DNA from: an uncultured Anaerolineales bacterium
GTDB lineage: Bacteria; Chloroflexota; Anaerolineae; Anaerolineales; UBA6663
DNA length: 64,000 nt
Direction: 5' to 3'
NCBI GenBank assembly: GCA_937952305.1
Contig: CALFZO010000096.1
Span: 39,657 to 103,656 of the forward strand
A program made the position numbers and the translations under genes. Positions within the stretch are counted from its first letter, which is position 1; each line of letters starts with the position of its first letter. This document shows, piece after piece, positions 1-9,041 of the stretch. The notes below the pieces were generated by a model. It had not been told where the DNA came from. It searched no databases and saw only the letters and a program-made list of their open reading frames with translations.

Positions 1-1706
1 GGCATGGCGGCGGCCTCGTCCAGCGGCAGCTCCAAAGTCAGCCGGGCGCCGGGCGCCAGGGTCTCGGCGCTCAGCCGGCCCTGATGCCGCGCGGCGATGG
101 CGTGGACGATGGCCAACCCCAGCCCATTGCCGGAGTAGCCGGCGGCGTTGCGCCCGCGATGAAAGCGCCGGAAAAGCAGCGGCAGGTCCGGCGCCGGGAT
201 GCCGATGCCGGAGTCTTCGACCTGCACGCGGACGAACCCCTCCCCGGCGGCGGCCCGCGCCGTCACGGTTCCGCCGGAGGGCGTGAACTTGACCGCGTTG
301 TCCAGCAGATTCTCCAACGCCCGCCGCAATTGATCAGCCCGGCCGCGCACCCAGAGCGGCGCCGCCGGCAGTTCCAGGTCGAAATGCACGCCGCGCTGTT
401 CGGCGCTCGAGGCGTACGGTTCGCTGGCGGCGCGCACCAGGTCGGCCAGGTCCACCCGTTCCGGCGCGGCGGGGCCGGCCTGGCCCTCGACGCGCGACAG
501 CTCCAGCAGCTGGCCCACCAGCGAGGTTAGGCGCCCCAACTGGGCCTGGGCGCGGGCCAGCAGTTCAGGGCGTTCGTGTTCTGGGGCGGCGCCGGCCAAT
601 TCCAGGGTCAGGCGCAGGGCCGTGGCCGGCGTATTGAGCTCATGCGCGGCGTCGGCCACGAAGGCGCGCAGGGTGTGGACGGTGGCCTCCACCTGTTCGG
701 CCATGGCGTTGAAGGACCGGGCCAGCGCGCCAAACTCGTCGGCGCGGCGGGGGTTGGCACGCGCGGCCAGGTCGCCGGCGGCCATGCTCTCCGTCACCGC
801 TGTCAGCGCCGACAGCGGCACGGTGATGCGCCGGCTCACCCAGACGCCGGCCGCGCCGGCCAGGGCGACGGCGACGAGGCTGGCGGCCGCCCAGGCCGTC
901 ATCGCGCTCACCAGGATTTCGTAACCATAGGTCGGGCCGTCGGAGAGCACCACCGTGCCGAGGCGCTGTCCGTCCGCCAGCGTGATGGGGTGCTCCACGC
1001 GCTCCGGCGAGCGCGGCGCATTCGCGGCTGGCGCGTCTAGCTCAAAGCCGAACAGCGAGCTGGTGAGCGGCATCATCACGCCAATGGGTCCGGCCGGATC
1101 GGTCAGCACCTGGGTGAAGCCGACCTCGCCTCCGGCCAGGCCGCCCTGCGAGTATTGAATGATGAGCGGTTGGGTCAGGCATTCATCCGGCGCGACCGGC
1201 ACCGCTTCGGCCCGGCAGCCTTGCGTGACCAAGACGTCGGCGCCGGGGGGCGGTCCGGCTTCGGCCGAGATGAAAAACATGCCGGGTTGTGGCACCGGGG
1301 TCAGCGTGTTGAAGGTCTGAGCCGGCCCGACCGGGGCGCCCGCGGCCAGCCCGCCGGCCACGCCGCCTGACACCAGCACCACTTGCTGCGCTTCGGGCGG
1401 GCCGGAATCGGCCAGCCCCTGACCGTCGGCGCCCAGCACCTGCACGCGCACCTGCAGCAGGAAGGCCCAGTTCGCGATCTGATCGGCCAGCACCCGCGCC
1501 GCCTCCGGCGCGCCGGGCTGCCAGAGCTGCTGCGCCAGAGCGCTGATCTGGCGGGCGTTGGTCCGCAGGTAATCGAGCTCGCGCTGGCGATAGTAGCCGC
1601 GCAGGGTGACGAGCATAACCAGGCCCGCGGCCAGCGCGGCGAGCGCCGCCACGCCGATGTAGCTCAGCGGCAGCCGCCAGCGGATCGATTTGAACGGTGT
1701 CGGCAT
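1..1706 (-). CDS. two-component sensor histidine kinase (C-terminus off the window)
   Basis: The ATG at 1706 follows GGAGGAGG at good spacing. The protein starts MPTPFKSIRWRLPLSY and has a membrane segment (about residues 12-33), an extracytoplasmic sensor region of about 220 residues, a second membrane segment, HAMP, and the H-box AAHELNTP with phospho-accepting His355. N, G1 and G2 boxes follow (ENLLDNAVKF, DSGIGIP, GNGLGLAIVH). The frame is still open at base 1, and G2 is already passed, so only a few residues should be missing. It is the last visible gene of the exporter operon that begins with the response regulator at 6779, so it probably senses the condition that induces the exporter. 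Family assignment is certain; the signal is unknown. Confidence 0.95.
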   Translation of the reverse strand, partial: MPTPFKSIRWRLPLSYIGVAALAALAAGLVMLVTLRGYYRQRELDYLRTNARQISALAQQLWQPGAPEAARVLADQIANWAFLLQVRVQVLGADGQGLADSGPPEAQQVVLVSGGVAGGLAAGAPVGPAQTFNTLTPVPQPGMFFISAEAGPPPGADVLVTQGCRAEAVPVAPDECLTQPLIIQYSQGGLAGGEVGFTQVLTDPAGPIGVMMPLTSSLFGFELDAPAANAPRSPERVEHPITLADGQRLGTVVLSDGPTYGYEILVSAMTAWAAASLVAVALAGAAGVWVSRRITVPLSALTAVTESMAAGDLAARANPRRADEFGALARSFNAMAEQVEATVHTLRAFVADAAHELNTPATALRLTLELAGAAPEHERPELLARAQAQLGRLTSLVGQLLELSRVEGQAGPAAPERVDLADLVRAASEPYASSAEQRGVHFDLELPAAPLWVRGRADQLRRALENLLDNAVKFTPSGGTVTARAAAGEGFVRVQVEDSGIGIPAPDLPLLFRRFHRGRNAAGYSGNGLGLAIVHAIAARHQGRLSAETLAPGARLTLELPLDEAAAM

Positions 1707-1784
1707 ACGCGCCTCCTCCAGCCAGAGGATAAGCCGCCGGCCAGGCTTGTCAAACGGCGCCGGCCGGCTGGCGCCTGGACGAGC

Positions 1785-2435
1785 CTACGGTCCCGGCGCC
1801 TGCACGATCATCGGCTGGGAGTACAGCAGCAGGTCTGCAATCACCCGGTCGCCGGTGCGCCGGCCCCACACAATCACGCTGGTGTTGCTGCTGAGCTCGT
1901 CCACGCTGCCCGGCGCCACCGTCTGCTGGATGACGCTCGTGGAGGCCTGGGCCGGATCGGGCGGCAGGTCAGGGGGCTGGGTGGTCTCGCGGTAAACGCG
2001 CGTAGCCTGCGTCACCACCACCTCCACCTGCGGGCCGTCATAGCTGCTCTGGGGGGCGGCGCCCGGCCCGCCGACGCTCATGGTCAACTGGCCCGTGCCG
2101 ATGAACAGGCGGTTGTCCTCGCGGCTCACGAACACGCCCGTCACTTCCGGCGGGAGCTGGGGCAGCTCAGGCGCCGGAGTGACCTGAATCTGGATTGACA
2201 CCGGACCGCCCGACAAGGCGGCGCCGCCCTCGCCGCTGCCGCTGAGCATGAATTCCCCGGACCCGGTGACGTTACCTGGTCCGCTGAAGACCTGCGGCCC
2301 GGCCGCGGCGGGTTGATTCAACAAACGCCCGGCCAGAAAAGCCGCGCCCGTGAGCGCGAGGACGAGCACCAGACCCAAACCGAGGTACAAAGGCGTTCTG
2401 GATTTCTGAGGCGGCGGGGGAGCTTCCGGAAGCAT
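1785..2435 (-). CDS. hypothetical single-pass membrane protein of the exporter operon
   Basis: This 216-residue protein has a short Pro-rich cytoplasmic start (MLPEAPPPPQ), one hydrophobic segment (about residues 15-38) and an extracytoplasmic region with no domain I recognise. That region is Gly/Ser-rich, then mostly beta-like (VEVVVTQATRVY). The start has AAGGAAA upstream. It lies 49 bp after the permease gene and 78 bp before the kinase gene on the same strand, so it is probably co-transcribed. An accessory role for the exporter or for signal sensing is inference from position only. Confidence 0.8.
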   Translation of the reverse strand: MLPEAPPPPQKSRTPLYLGLGLVLVLALTGAAFLAGRLLNQPAAAGPQVFSGPGNVTGSGEFMLSGSGEGGAALSGGPVSIQIQVTPAPELPQLPPEVTGVFVSREDNRLFIGTGQLTMSVGGPGAAPQSSYDGPQVEVVVTQATRVYRETTQPPDLPPDPAQASTSVIQQTVAPGSVDELSSNTSVIVWGRRTGDRVIADLLLYSQPMIVQAPGP

Positions 2436-2484
2436 GGGGTTTCCTTTCGTGTTAGAGCGATCCGGCGGGCCGCGCCGGGCGCTA

Positions 2485-3777
2485 TCACTCGTAGCGTAAG
2501 GCCTCGATCGGGTCGAGCCGCGCGGCGCGCAAGGCCGGGTACAGGCCGAACACGAGGCCGGTGATCACGGCGATGCCGAGCGCCAGCGGGATACTATCCG
2601 GCGCGAGCAGGGCCAGGCCCTGGTTGAGGCTGGCGGCCAGCGGGATGCTGAGCACGCCGGCGATGACGCCCAGGACGCCGCCGGCGACGCTGATGAGGGT
2701 GGCCTCCAGCAGAAACTGCAGGACGATATCGACCCCACGCGCGCCGATGGCCAGGCGCACGCCGATCTCGCGCGTGCGCTCGGTCACGCTCACCAGCATG
2801 ACGTTCATGATGCCGATGCCGCCCACGCCCAGCGACACGACCGCCATGGCCGTCAGCAGCAGCGCGAAGGTGCGGGCGGCCTCCTGCTGCGCGCCGAGCA
2901 CGTCTTTGCGCGTGGTCAGGTTGAAGTCGTCTGGGTAGGTGCCGTCCTCCCCGCGTGTGAGGCCATGCCGCTCGCGCAGGTAGGCCGCGATCTGGGCCTT
3001 GGCCGTGTCCATCTGGCTCTCGTCGGTGACGTGGGCCGTCAGGCTGACCGATGGCTCGTCCTCATACAGCCAGCGGATAGCGGTGCTGACCGGCAGGTAG
3101 AAGGTCTGGTCCGGGTTGGTGGTGTAGCGCTGCGCCTCGTCGGTGCTCTCCAGATCGGTGAGCACGCCGATCACGAGGCAGCGCTCGCGTCCCACCCACA
3201 CGCTCGCGCCGATGGCCTGGTCGCCGCCGAACAGGTCCAGCGCGGTCTCGGCGCCCAGGACGCACACCGGCGCGGCCTCCAGCACCTCGGCCGCCGTGAA
3301 GAAGCGGCCCTGGCTCAGCAGCGCCTGGGGCGTGAGCGGCGCCCCCTCCGGCCAGCCCACCGGCTGAACCTGGGCGGCCGTGGCGAGGTCCTCGACCGCG
3401 CCGGCCGTGCTGCCGGTGAGCGACAGATCCAGCGCGGCGCGGCCGAAGCGCACTTTGGCCTGGCCGCCCACCGACATATCGACCTTGTCCACCAGCGGCA
3501 CGGCCGCCGGCATCCGCAGGCCGTCGTCGTAGGACAGGATCCGGCCTAAAGCCGAGAGCTCGCCGTCGTCGAACTGCAGGCGCGCGCTGATCTGCACCTG
3601 GTCGGCGCCCAGGAAGCGGAAACGCGCTTCCACAGCCGCGCGCGCGCCGTTGCCCAGCGCCAGCATGGCGATGACGGACGCCACGCCGATGATGACGCCG
3701 AGCATAGTCAGCGCGGCGCGCAGCTTGTTGGCGGCCACGCCGCGCCAGGCGGTGAGGAAGAGGTGGGTCGCGGTCAT
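2485..3777 (-). CDS. MacB/FtsX-type ABC transporter permease
   Basis: The 430-residue protein has the MacB layout. An N-terminal membrane helix (LTMLGVIIGVASVIAM) is followed by an extracytoplasmic MacB core domain of about 230 residues. Three C-terminal helices form the FtsX domain, which contains the typical TREIGVRLAIGA stretch. The start MTATHLF at 3777 is only 7 bp after the ATPase stop, so upstream in-frame codons within the ATPase were rejected. With the neighbouring ATPase and membrane-fusion protein it should form a MacAB-like export or mechanotransmission complex. The substrate (peptide, antibiotic, lipid) cannot be told from sequence. Confidence 0.93.
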   Translation of the reverse strand: MTATHLFLTAWRGVAANKLRAALTMLGVIIGVASVIAMLALGNGARAAVEARFRFLGADQVQISARLQFDDGELSALGRILSYDDGLRMPAAVPLVDKVDMSVGGQAKVRFGRAALDLSLTGSTAGAVEDLATAAQVQPVGWPEGAPLTPQALLSQGRFFTAAEVLEAAPVCVLGAETALDLFGGDQAIGASVWVGRERCLVIGVLTDLESTDEAQRYTTNPDQTFYLPVSTAIRWLYEDEPSVSLTAHVTDESQMDTAKAQIAAYLRERHGLTRGEDGTYPDDFNLTTRKDVLGAQQEAARTFALLLTAMAVVSLGVGGIGIMNVMLVSVTERTREIGVRLAIGARGVDIVLQFLLEATLISVAGGVLGVIAGVLSIPLAASLNQGLALLAPDSIPLALGIAVITGLVFGLYPALRAARLDPIEALRYE

Positions 3778-3784
3778 GGCAGCC

Positions 3785-4459
3785 TCACGCCACGATCTGG
3801 CCGTCGCGCATGCGCAGGCAGCGCTGGGCGTGCGCGGCAATCTGGGCGTCGTGCGTCACGATCAGGAGGGTGCGGCCCTCGCGCGAGAGCTCGGCCAGCA
3901 AGGCCAGGATGTCGGCGCCGGTGGCGCTGTCCAGGTTGCCGGTGGGCTCGTCGGCCAGCAGGATGGCGGGCTGGGCCACCAGCGCGCGGGCGATGGCGAC
4001 GCGCTGGCGCTCGCCGCCCGACAGCGCGCTGGGCCGATGCCGCGCCCGCTCCGCCAGCCCCACGCGCGCCAACATCTGGGCCGCCTGCTGCTGGACGTCG
4101 CCGGGCTGACGCCGGTACAACAACGGCAGGGCGACGTTCTCCAGCGCGGTGAGGCGGGGCAGGAGGTTGAAGTTCTGAAAGATGAGGCCGATGCGCTGGT
4201 TGCGCAGGCGCGTGCGCGCGTCGCGGGAGAGGCCGCCCACTTCGCGGCCCTCCAGGCGGTAGCCTCCGGCCGTGGGCGTCTCCAGGCAGCCCAGCAGGTG
4301 CAGCAACGTGGATTTGCCGCTGCCGGAAGCGCCCATCAGGGCCACAAACTCGCCCGCGTTGATCGTCAGCGTCACGGCGCGCAGGGCGTGCACGGTGGTC
4401 GTGCCCATGCGGTAGGCGCGGCTGAGGCCCTCGGTCTCGATCACGGGTCCGGCGTTCAT
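3785..4459 (-). CDS. ABC transporter ATP-binding protein, MacB/LolD type
   Basis: A 224-residue stand-alone nucleotide-binding subunit. Walker A is GASGSGKST (residues 43-51), the Q-loop lies in IFQNFNLLPR, the signature is LSGGERQR, Walker B is ILLADEPTGNLD, and the switch His is in IVTHDAQ. The NLDS stretch after Walker B is typical of the LolD/MacB/FtsE class. Its ATG overlaps the stop of the membrane-fusion gene as ATGA (4459-4456), which suggests translational coupling. It should energise the permease encoded 7 bp downstream. Confidence 0.96.
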   Translation of the reverse strand: MNAGPVIETEGLSRAYRMGTTTVHALRAVTLTINAGEFVALMGASGSGKSTLLHLLGCLETPTAGGYRLEGREVGGLSRDARTRLRNQRIGLIFQNFNLLPRLTALENVALPLLYRRQPGDVQQQAAQMLARVGLAERARHRPSALSGGERQRVAIARALVAQPAILLADEPTGNLDSATGADILALLAELSREGRTLLIVTHDAQIAAHAQRCLRMRDGQIVA

Positions 4460-6000
4460 CGAGCCACCACGGCTTCGCCCGCCTGCAGGCCGGAGAGCAC
4501 CTCGACGTACGTGTCGCCGCGCAGGCCGATGGTGAGCGTGCGCTTCTGGATGGCGCTGCCCGTCCAGACCTCCACGCTGGCCGTGCCATCGGCGGAGGCC
4601 TGCGCCAGCGCGCGCGGCAGGCACAGCACCCCCTGGCGCTCGGCGATGACGACGGCGGCGTCGGCGCTCATGCCCGCAAACAAGGCGGCCGGCACACGGC
4701 TGAGCGCCAGATACACGTGGTACAACGGACGGTCGCCGGCCAGGCGCTGCGGCACAATAGCCGTGACCGTGCCGGTGATAACATCGCTGGGCCAGGCGTC
4801 GAAGTAGATGTCAGCGGCCTGGCCGGTGGACACGTACGGCACGTCTTCCTCGATGACGGTGGCTTCCACCTCCACGGCCTGCGGGTCGGCCAAGGTGAAC
4901 AGGGCGGCGGCGGCCGGAAGGGTTTCGCCGAGCCGGGCGTTCACTTCCAGGACCACGCCCGCGAACGGCGCGCGGACTTCGATCTGCTCCACCACGTGCT
5001 CGGCCTCAGTCAGGACGGCCGCGGCTTTGTCCACGCGGGCCTGCGCCGCCGCCACCGCGTTGGGGTCGGGGCCGGACTGCCGGGCGGCCAGCTCGGCTTC
5101 GGCTTGCTCCAGTTTGACGTGGGCCATCTCCGACTCGGCCTGGTAGCGCGCCAACAAAGCGGCGTTGGGGCCGCTTTGCGCCGATTGCAGGCTGGCCAGG
5201 GTCTGGTCGTAGGCGGCCTGGGCGTTGCGCACGTTGTTGGCCAGGTTCTCGCGCTCCGTGTCGATCCGCAGTTGCAGCGTCAGTTGCTTGTTGAGTTCGG
5301 CCAGGTATTGGCTTTGGGCCTTCTGGAGTTCCTCCAGGGTATCCTGCCGCGGGGTCTCGTCGTACTTCGTCTGAGCCTCGTCCAGGCGGTGCTTGTACCA
5401 GCTGGTGACGAAGATCTGGTCCTGGAGCGCCGACGCCTCCGGGCTCACCTGGCCCAGTTGCTGGTTGGCTTTGGCCGTGTCCAGCGCGACCCGGGCATCC
5501 TCGACTCCGTCGAGCAGCGCCGCGCCGACCGGGTGGAGCACGCTGTTCAGGCTGCGCTGGGAGGCCGTGACGACCTGCTGGGCTTCGAGGACGGCCAGCC
5601 TGGCCTGCGCGGCCACCAGCGGCGCGTTGGCGTAGATCTCGGCCAGAGCCTGTTCGGCCTGGGCCAACTCCAGCTCGGCGGCGGCGCGGGCCGCTGCATA
5701 CTTCTCCGGGTCGGCCAGGCGCGCCAGGATCTGACCCGCGCTCACCGTTTCGCCGGCGCGCACCAGCACTTCCGCCAGCCGCCCGGCTGCGGGCATTTCC
5801 AGTTTGACGGTGCGCGTGTTGACCAGGCTGCCGGGGGCCGTCACCGTCTGCTGAACGTCGCAGGTCGCCGCGGTGACGGTCAGCGGCGCGGTCGGCGCCT
5901 CCGCGGCCGGCGGCTGATTGCTGACAAAGCCCCAATAGCCGGCGCCGGCCACCAGGCCGACGACCGCCGCCACTGCCAGGAACACCCAAAGTCGCTTCAT
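4456..6000 (-). CDS. HlyD/MacA-type periplasmic adaptor (membrane-fusion protein)
   Basis: The 514-residue protein has an N-terminal membrane anchor (VFLAVAAVVGLVAGAGYWGF), a split lipoyl/barrel-sandwich domain (AAGRLAEVLVRAGETVSAG and, after the hairpin, VRAPFAGVVLEVNARLGE) and a long Ala/Gln/Glu-rich coiled-coil hairpin (about residues 95-330). A beta-barrel domain and a membrane-proximal domain follow. The hairpin is long for MacA-like proteins. AAGGAGG precedes the ATG. In a cell thought to have no classical outer membrane, the adaptor may reach the cell wall rather than a TolC partner; that is inference. Confidence 0.93.
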   Translation of the reverse strand: MKRLWVFLAVAAVVGLVAGAGYWGFVSNQPPAAEAPTAPLTVTAATCDVQQTVTAPGSLVNTRTVKLEMPAAGRLAEVLVRAGETVSAGQILARLADPEKYAAARAAAELELAQAEQALAEIYANAPLVAAQARLAVLEAQQVVTASQRSLNSVLHPVGAALLDGVEDARVALDTAKANQQLGQVSPEASALQDQIFVTSWYKHRLDEAQTKYDETPRQDTLEELQKAQSQYLAELNKQLTLQLRIDTERENLANNVRNAQAAYDQTLASLQSAQSGPNAALLARYQAESEMAHVKLEQAEAELAARQSGPDPNAVAAAQARVDKAAAVLTEAEHVVEQIEVRAPFAGVVLEVNARLGETLPAAAALFTLADPQAVEVEATVIEEDVPYVSTGQAADIYFDAWPSDVITGTVTAIVPQRLAGDRPLYHVYLALSRVPAALFAGMSADAAVVIAERQGVLCLPRALAQASADGTASVEVWTGSAIQKRTLTIGLRGDTYVEVLSGLQAGEAVVAR

Positions 6001-6059
6001 GCCGGCCTCCTTAACCGGGCCGAGTGTAGGCGGCGGAGGTGGCGCGGCGGTTGCGGGCG

Positions 6060-6077
6060 GATTACGTTTTAGTAATC
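6060..6077. promoter_or_regulatory. GATTAC-N6-GTAATC palindrome between regulator and adaptor genes
   Basis: A perfect 6-bp inverted repeat with a 6-bp spacer in the 83-bp gap between the response-regulator stop and the adaptor start. It is AT-rich in a GC-rich setting, so it may be an operator or a small mRNA hairpin. There is no direct evidence for either. Confidence 0.3.
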
Positions 6078-6083
6078 GGGGGG

Positions 6084-6779
6084 TCAGTCCGAGACGAGCC
6101 GGTAGCCCACGCCGGGGACGGTGAGCAGGAGCTGCGGCCGGCCGGGGTCCGGCTCGATCTTCTCGCGCAGGCGGCGGACGTGGACGTTGACGGCGCGTTC
6201 GCTTTCCAGGTCGGCGGCGTAGCCCCAGACCGCCTCCACGATCTGGCCGCGGCTGAGCGCCAGATCGCGATGGCGGGCGAGATACACCAGCAGCTTGAAC
6301 TCGGTGGGGGTCAGGTTGAGCAAGGTCTGGTCCCGTAGGACCTGGCTGCGGGCGAGGTCGATCCGCAGGTCGCCCACAAACAGCACGTTGGCTTCGGCCG
6401 CTAGTTCGCCGTAGGCGCGGCGCAGGTGCGCGCGCAGCCGCGAGAGCAGCTCGCGCAGGCTGAAGGGCTTGACGATGTAGTCGTCCGCGCCCATCTCCAG
6501 GCCCAGCACCTTGTCCATCTCGGCCTGCTGCGCCGTCAGGATCAGGATCGGCTGGCGCAGGCCGGCCTGGCGCAGTTGGCGGCAGACGTCAAAGCCGAGC
6601 GCGTCCGGCAGGCGCAGGTCCAGCAGGATCAGGTGCGGCTGGGCCTGCCGCGCGAAGGCGCTGCCCTCCGCGCCCGTCGTCTTCCAGGTGACGAGATAGC
6701 CGGCGCCGGTCAGCGCTGCCTGCAGCCCCTGCGCCACATCCGGGTCATCTTCGATCAGCAGCACGTGGAACGGCGCCAT
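6084..6779 (-). CDS. OmpR/PhoB-family response regulator
   Basis: The 231-residue protein has a receiver domain (acidic pocket EDD at residues 10-12, phospho-acceptor Asp54 in LLDLRLP, conserved Lys in IVKPFS). A winged-helix DNA-binding domain follows, ending in VPGVGYRLVSD. It is the first gene of the exporter operon, whose last visible gene is a histidine kinase, so the two should be partners. No ribosome-binding site precedes the ATG, and a TACAAT box ends 7 bp before it, which suggests a leaderless transcript. Confidence 0.95.
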   Translation of the reverse strand: MAPFHVLLIEDDPDVAQGLQAALTGAGYLVTWKTTGAEGSAFARQAQPHLILLDLRLPDALGFDVCRQLRQAGLRQPILILTAQQAEMDKVLGLEMGADDYIVKPFSLRELLSRLRAHLRRAYGELAAEANVLFVGDLRIDLARSQVLRDQTLLNLTPTEFKLLVYLARHRDLALSRGQIVEAVWGYAADLESERAVNVHVRRLREKIEPDPGRPQLLLTVPGVGYRLVSD

Positions 6780-6786
6780 GAGCTTG

Positions 6787-6818
6787 ATTGTACGCGGATT
6801 TGTCGGCCACGATACAAT
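6787..6818. promoter_or_regulatory. overlapping divergent promoters
   Basis: The minus strand has TACAAT at 6792-6787, just before the regulator ATG. The plus strand has TACAAT at 6813-6818, serving the gene at 6851. The two boxes are mirror images, and each sits about where the other promoter's -35 would be (TTGTAT and TTGTAC, 19-bp spacers). The promoters should exclude each other or be co-regulated. The spacing is longer than ideal. Confidence 0.5.
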
Positions 6819-6850
6819 TGTGCCATCACCTCCGATAGGCCCTAACCTTC

Positions 6851-8899
6851 ATGCCCAATCGCCTTGCTTCCGCCGCTTCGCCGTATCTGCTGCAACATCA
6901 GGACAACCCCGTGGACTGGTACCCCTGGGGCGAGGCGGCTTTGGCACGCGCCAAGGCCGAGGACAAGCCGATCTTTCTGAGCATCGGCTATGCGGCCTGC
7001 CATTGGTGCCATGTGATGGCCCACGAGTCATTCGAGGACCCGGCCACGGCCCGGTTGATGAACGAGCTGTATGTCAATGTCAAGGTGGACCGTGAGGAGC
7101 GCCCGGACCTGGATTCGATCTATATGAACGCCGTCGTCGCCCTGACCGGGCAGGGCGGCTGGCCGATGAGCGTGTGGCTGACCCCGGACGGCGTGCCCTT
7201 CTACGGCGGCACGTACTTCCCGCCGACGCCGCGCGGCGGGATGCCGGCCTTCTCCCAGGTGCTGCTGGGCGTGCACGATGCCTGGCGCAACCGCCGCGAG
7301 CAGGTGCTGGCCGGCGGGCAAGACTTGCTCGCGCACCTGCGCCAGGCGGCGGCCGGCCTGCCCGCGGCCGGCGGTCTGCCGGGGCGGGACGCCCTGGCGG
7401 CCGCGGTCAAGAGCCTGTGGAGCAGCTTCGATTGGCGCGACTTCGGCTGGGGCCGCGCCCCCAAGTTCCCGCAGCCGATGACGCTCGAATTCTGCCTGCG
7501 CTATCACACGCTGACCGGCGAGGTGACGCCGCTGGAGATGGCCGTCAAGACGCTGCGGGCCATGGCGCGCGGCGGGTTGTTCGACCAGCTCGGCGGCGGT
7601 TTTCACCGCTACTCGGTTGACGCCGTCTGGCTGGTCCCGCACTTTGAGAAAATGCTGTACGACAACGCCCAGCTCGCGCGCGTCTACCTGCACGCCTGGC
7701 AGGCCACGCGCGAGCCGGAGTTCCGGCGCGTGGCCGAGGCCACGCTGGACTATCTCCAGCGTGAGATGACCGATCCAGCGGGCGGTTTCTACGCGACCAC
7801 GGACGCCGACTCGGAGGGCGAGGAGGGCAAGTTCTTCGTCTGGTCGGAGGCGGAAGTTGACGCGGTCCTGGGCGCGGATGCCGCGCTCTTCAAAGCGGCT
7901 TATGGCGTGACGGCGCCCGGCAACTTCGAAGGCCACAACATCCTGTGGGCGGCGCAGGAAGCCGCGGCGCTGGCCGAAAAGTTTGGGCTCACTGTGACCG
8001 AGGTGGAGTCCCGGCTGGCGGCGGGGCGGCGCGCGCTCCTGGCCGAGCGCGAGCGCCGTGTGCGGCCCGGCCTGGACGACAAAGTCCTGGCGGCCTGGAA
8101 CGGGCTGGCGCTGGCCGCCTTCGCCGAAGCCGCGCGCGTCCTGGGCCGCGCAGACTATGCGCGCACCGCCGTCGCCAACGCCGAGTTCCTGCTCGCCACG
8201 CTGCGCGGGCCGGACGGCCGGCTGCGGCGCTCCTGGCGCGCCGGCGTGGCGGCCGGCAACGGCTTCCTGGAGGACTACGCTTACGTGGCCGAAGGGCTGC
8301 TGGCGCTGTATGAGGCCACGTTCACGCCGCGCTACTTCGAGGCGGCGCAGGCGCTGATGAACACGGTCCTGCAGGCCTTCGCCGACCCGGCCGGCGGCTT
8401 CTTCGACACCAGCGATGACCACGAGACGCTGGTGGTGCGGCCCAAAGACACGCAGGACAACGCCACGCCGTCCGGCAACGCTATAGCGGCCACGGTCCTG
8501 CTGAAGCTGGCCGCCTACACCGGCGCCGTCCACTATCGTGAAGCCGCCGAGCGCGCCCTCGCCACCGTCGGGCCGCAGCTGGCGCGCTATCCCACCGGTT
8601 TCGGCCAATGGCTCAGCGCGGCCGCATTTGCGCTCGCTCAGCCGAAGGAAGTAGCCTTGGTGGGTGACCCGCGGGCCGACGATATGCGCGCGCTGCTCGA
8701 CGTCGTCTTCGGCCCGTACCGGCCGTTTCAGGTGGTCGCTCTGCGCCGCCCCGGCGAGCCGCCGGCGCTGCCTTTGCTGGAAGGCCGCGAACCGATCGCG
8801 GGCCGCGCCACAGCCGCCGTCTGTTTCAACTTCACCTGCCGTCTGCCGGTCACCGATCCGGCGGCCCTTGCCGAGCAGCTGACCCACACCGCGCCTTGA
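6851..8899 (+). CDS. YyaL/DUF255 thioredoxin-fold protein with six-hairpin barrel
   Basis: The 682-residue length and order match the conserved YyaL (DUF255, spermatogenesis-associated protein 20-like) family. An N-terminal thioredoxin-like domain carries C50-H-W-C53 within AACHWCHVMAHESFED, and is followed by a long alpha/alpha toroid like that of N-acylglucosamine 2-epimerases. The conserved NPVDWYPWG, GGWPMSVWLTPDG and GGTYFPP stretches are present. The family's biochemical role is not settled; a redox or sugar-related role is usually proposed. There is no signal peptide, so it is cytoplasmic. Confidence 0.95.
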   Translation: MPNRLASAASPYLLQHQDNPVDWYPWGEAALARAKAEDKPIFLSIGYAACHWCHVMAHESFEDPATARLMNELYVNVKVDREERPDLDSIYMNAVVALTGQGGWPMSVWLTPDGVPFYGGTYFPPTPRGGMPAFSQVLLGVHDAWRNRREQVLAGGQDLLAHLRQAAAGLPAAGGLPGRDALAAAVKSLWSSFDWRDFGWGRAPKFPQPMTLEFCLRYHTLTGEVTPLEMAVKTLRAMARGGLFDQLGGGFHRYSVDAVWLVPHFEKMLYDNAQLARVYLHAWQATREPEFRRVAEATLDYLQREMTDPAGGFYATTDADSEGEEGKFFVWSEAEVDAVLGADAALFKAAYGVTAPGNFEGHNILWAAQEAAALAEKFGLTVTEVESRLAAGRRALLAERERRVRPGLDDKVLAAWNGLALAAFAEAARVLGRADYARTAVANAEFLLATLRGPDGRLRRSWRAGVAAGNGFLEDYAYVAEGLLALYEATFTPRYFEAAQALMNTVLQAFADPAGGFFDTSDDHETLVVRPKDTQDNATPSGNAIAATVLLKLAAYTGAVHYREAAERALATVGPQLARYPTGFGQWLSAAAFALAQPKEVALVGDPRADDMRALLDVVFGPYRPFQVVALRRPGEPPALPLLEGREPIAGRATAAVCFNFTCRLPVTDPAALAEQLTHTAP

Positions 8900-8960
8900 C
8901 CAACTTCATCTCCCTTAAGACGCGCAGGGTTGGGCTTAGTTAGTCATCGGCCCAGGCGCG

Positions 8961-8988
8961 TTGCGCCTCCCAGTCCTTGTCATATACT
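8961..8988 (+). promoter_or_regulatory. candidate promoter of the giant surface-protein gene
   Basis: TATACT at 8983-8988 lies 16 bp after TTGCGC (8961-8966), giving a leader of about 47 nt to the GTG at 9042. The -35 match is poor and overlaps a small hairpin (AGGCGC-GTT-GCGCCT). Confidence 0.4.
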
Positions 8989-9041
8989 CTGAACAGCCCC
9001 GGCGTATAGGGTGGCAGGCGCGCCCGGGCGGGAGACTCACT

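Noticed and set aside
8961..9041. ATG 8961 as start of the giant protein
   Set aside because: It adds 27 residues before the signal peptide and overlaps the likely promoter; GTG 9042 has the better ribosome site.
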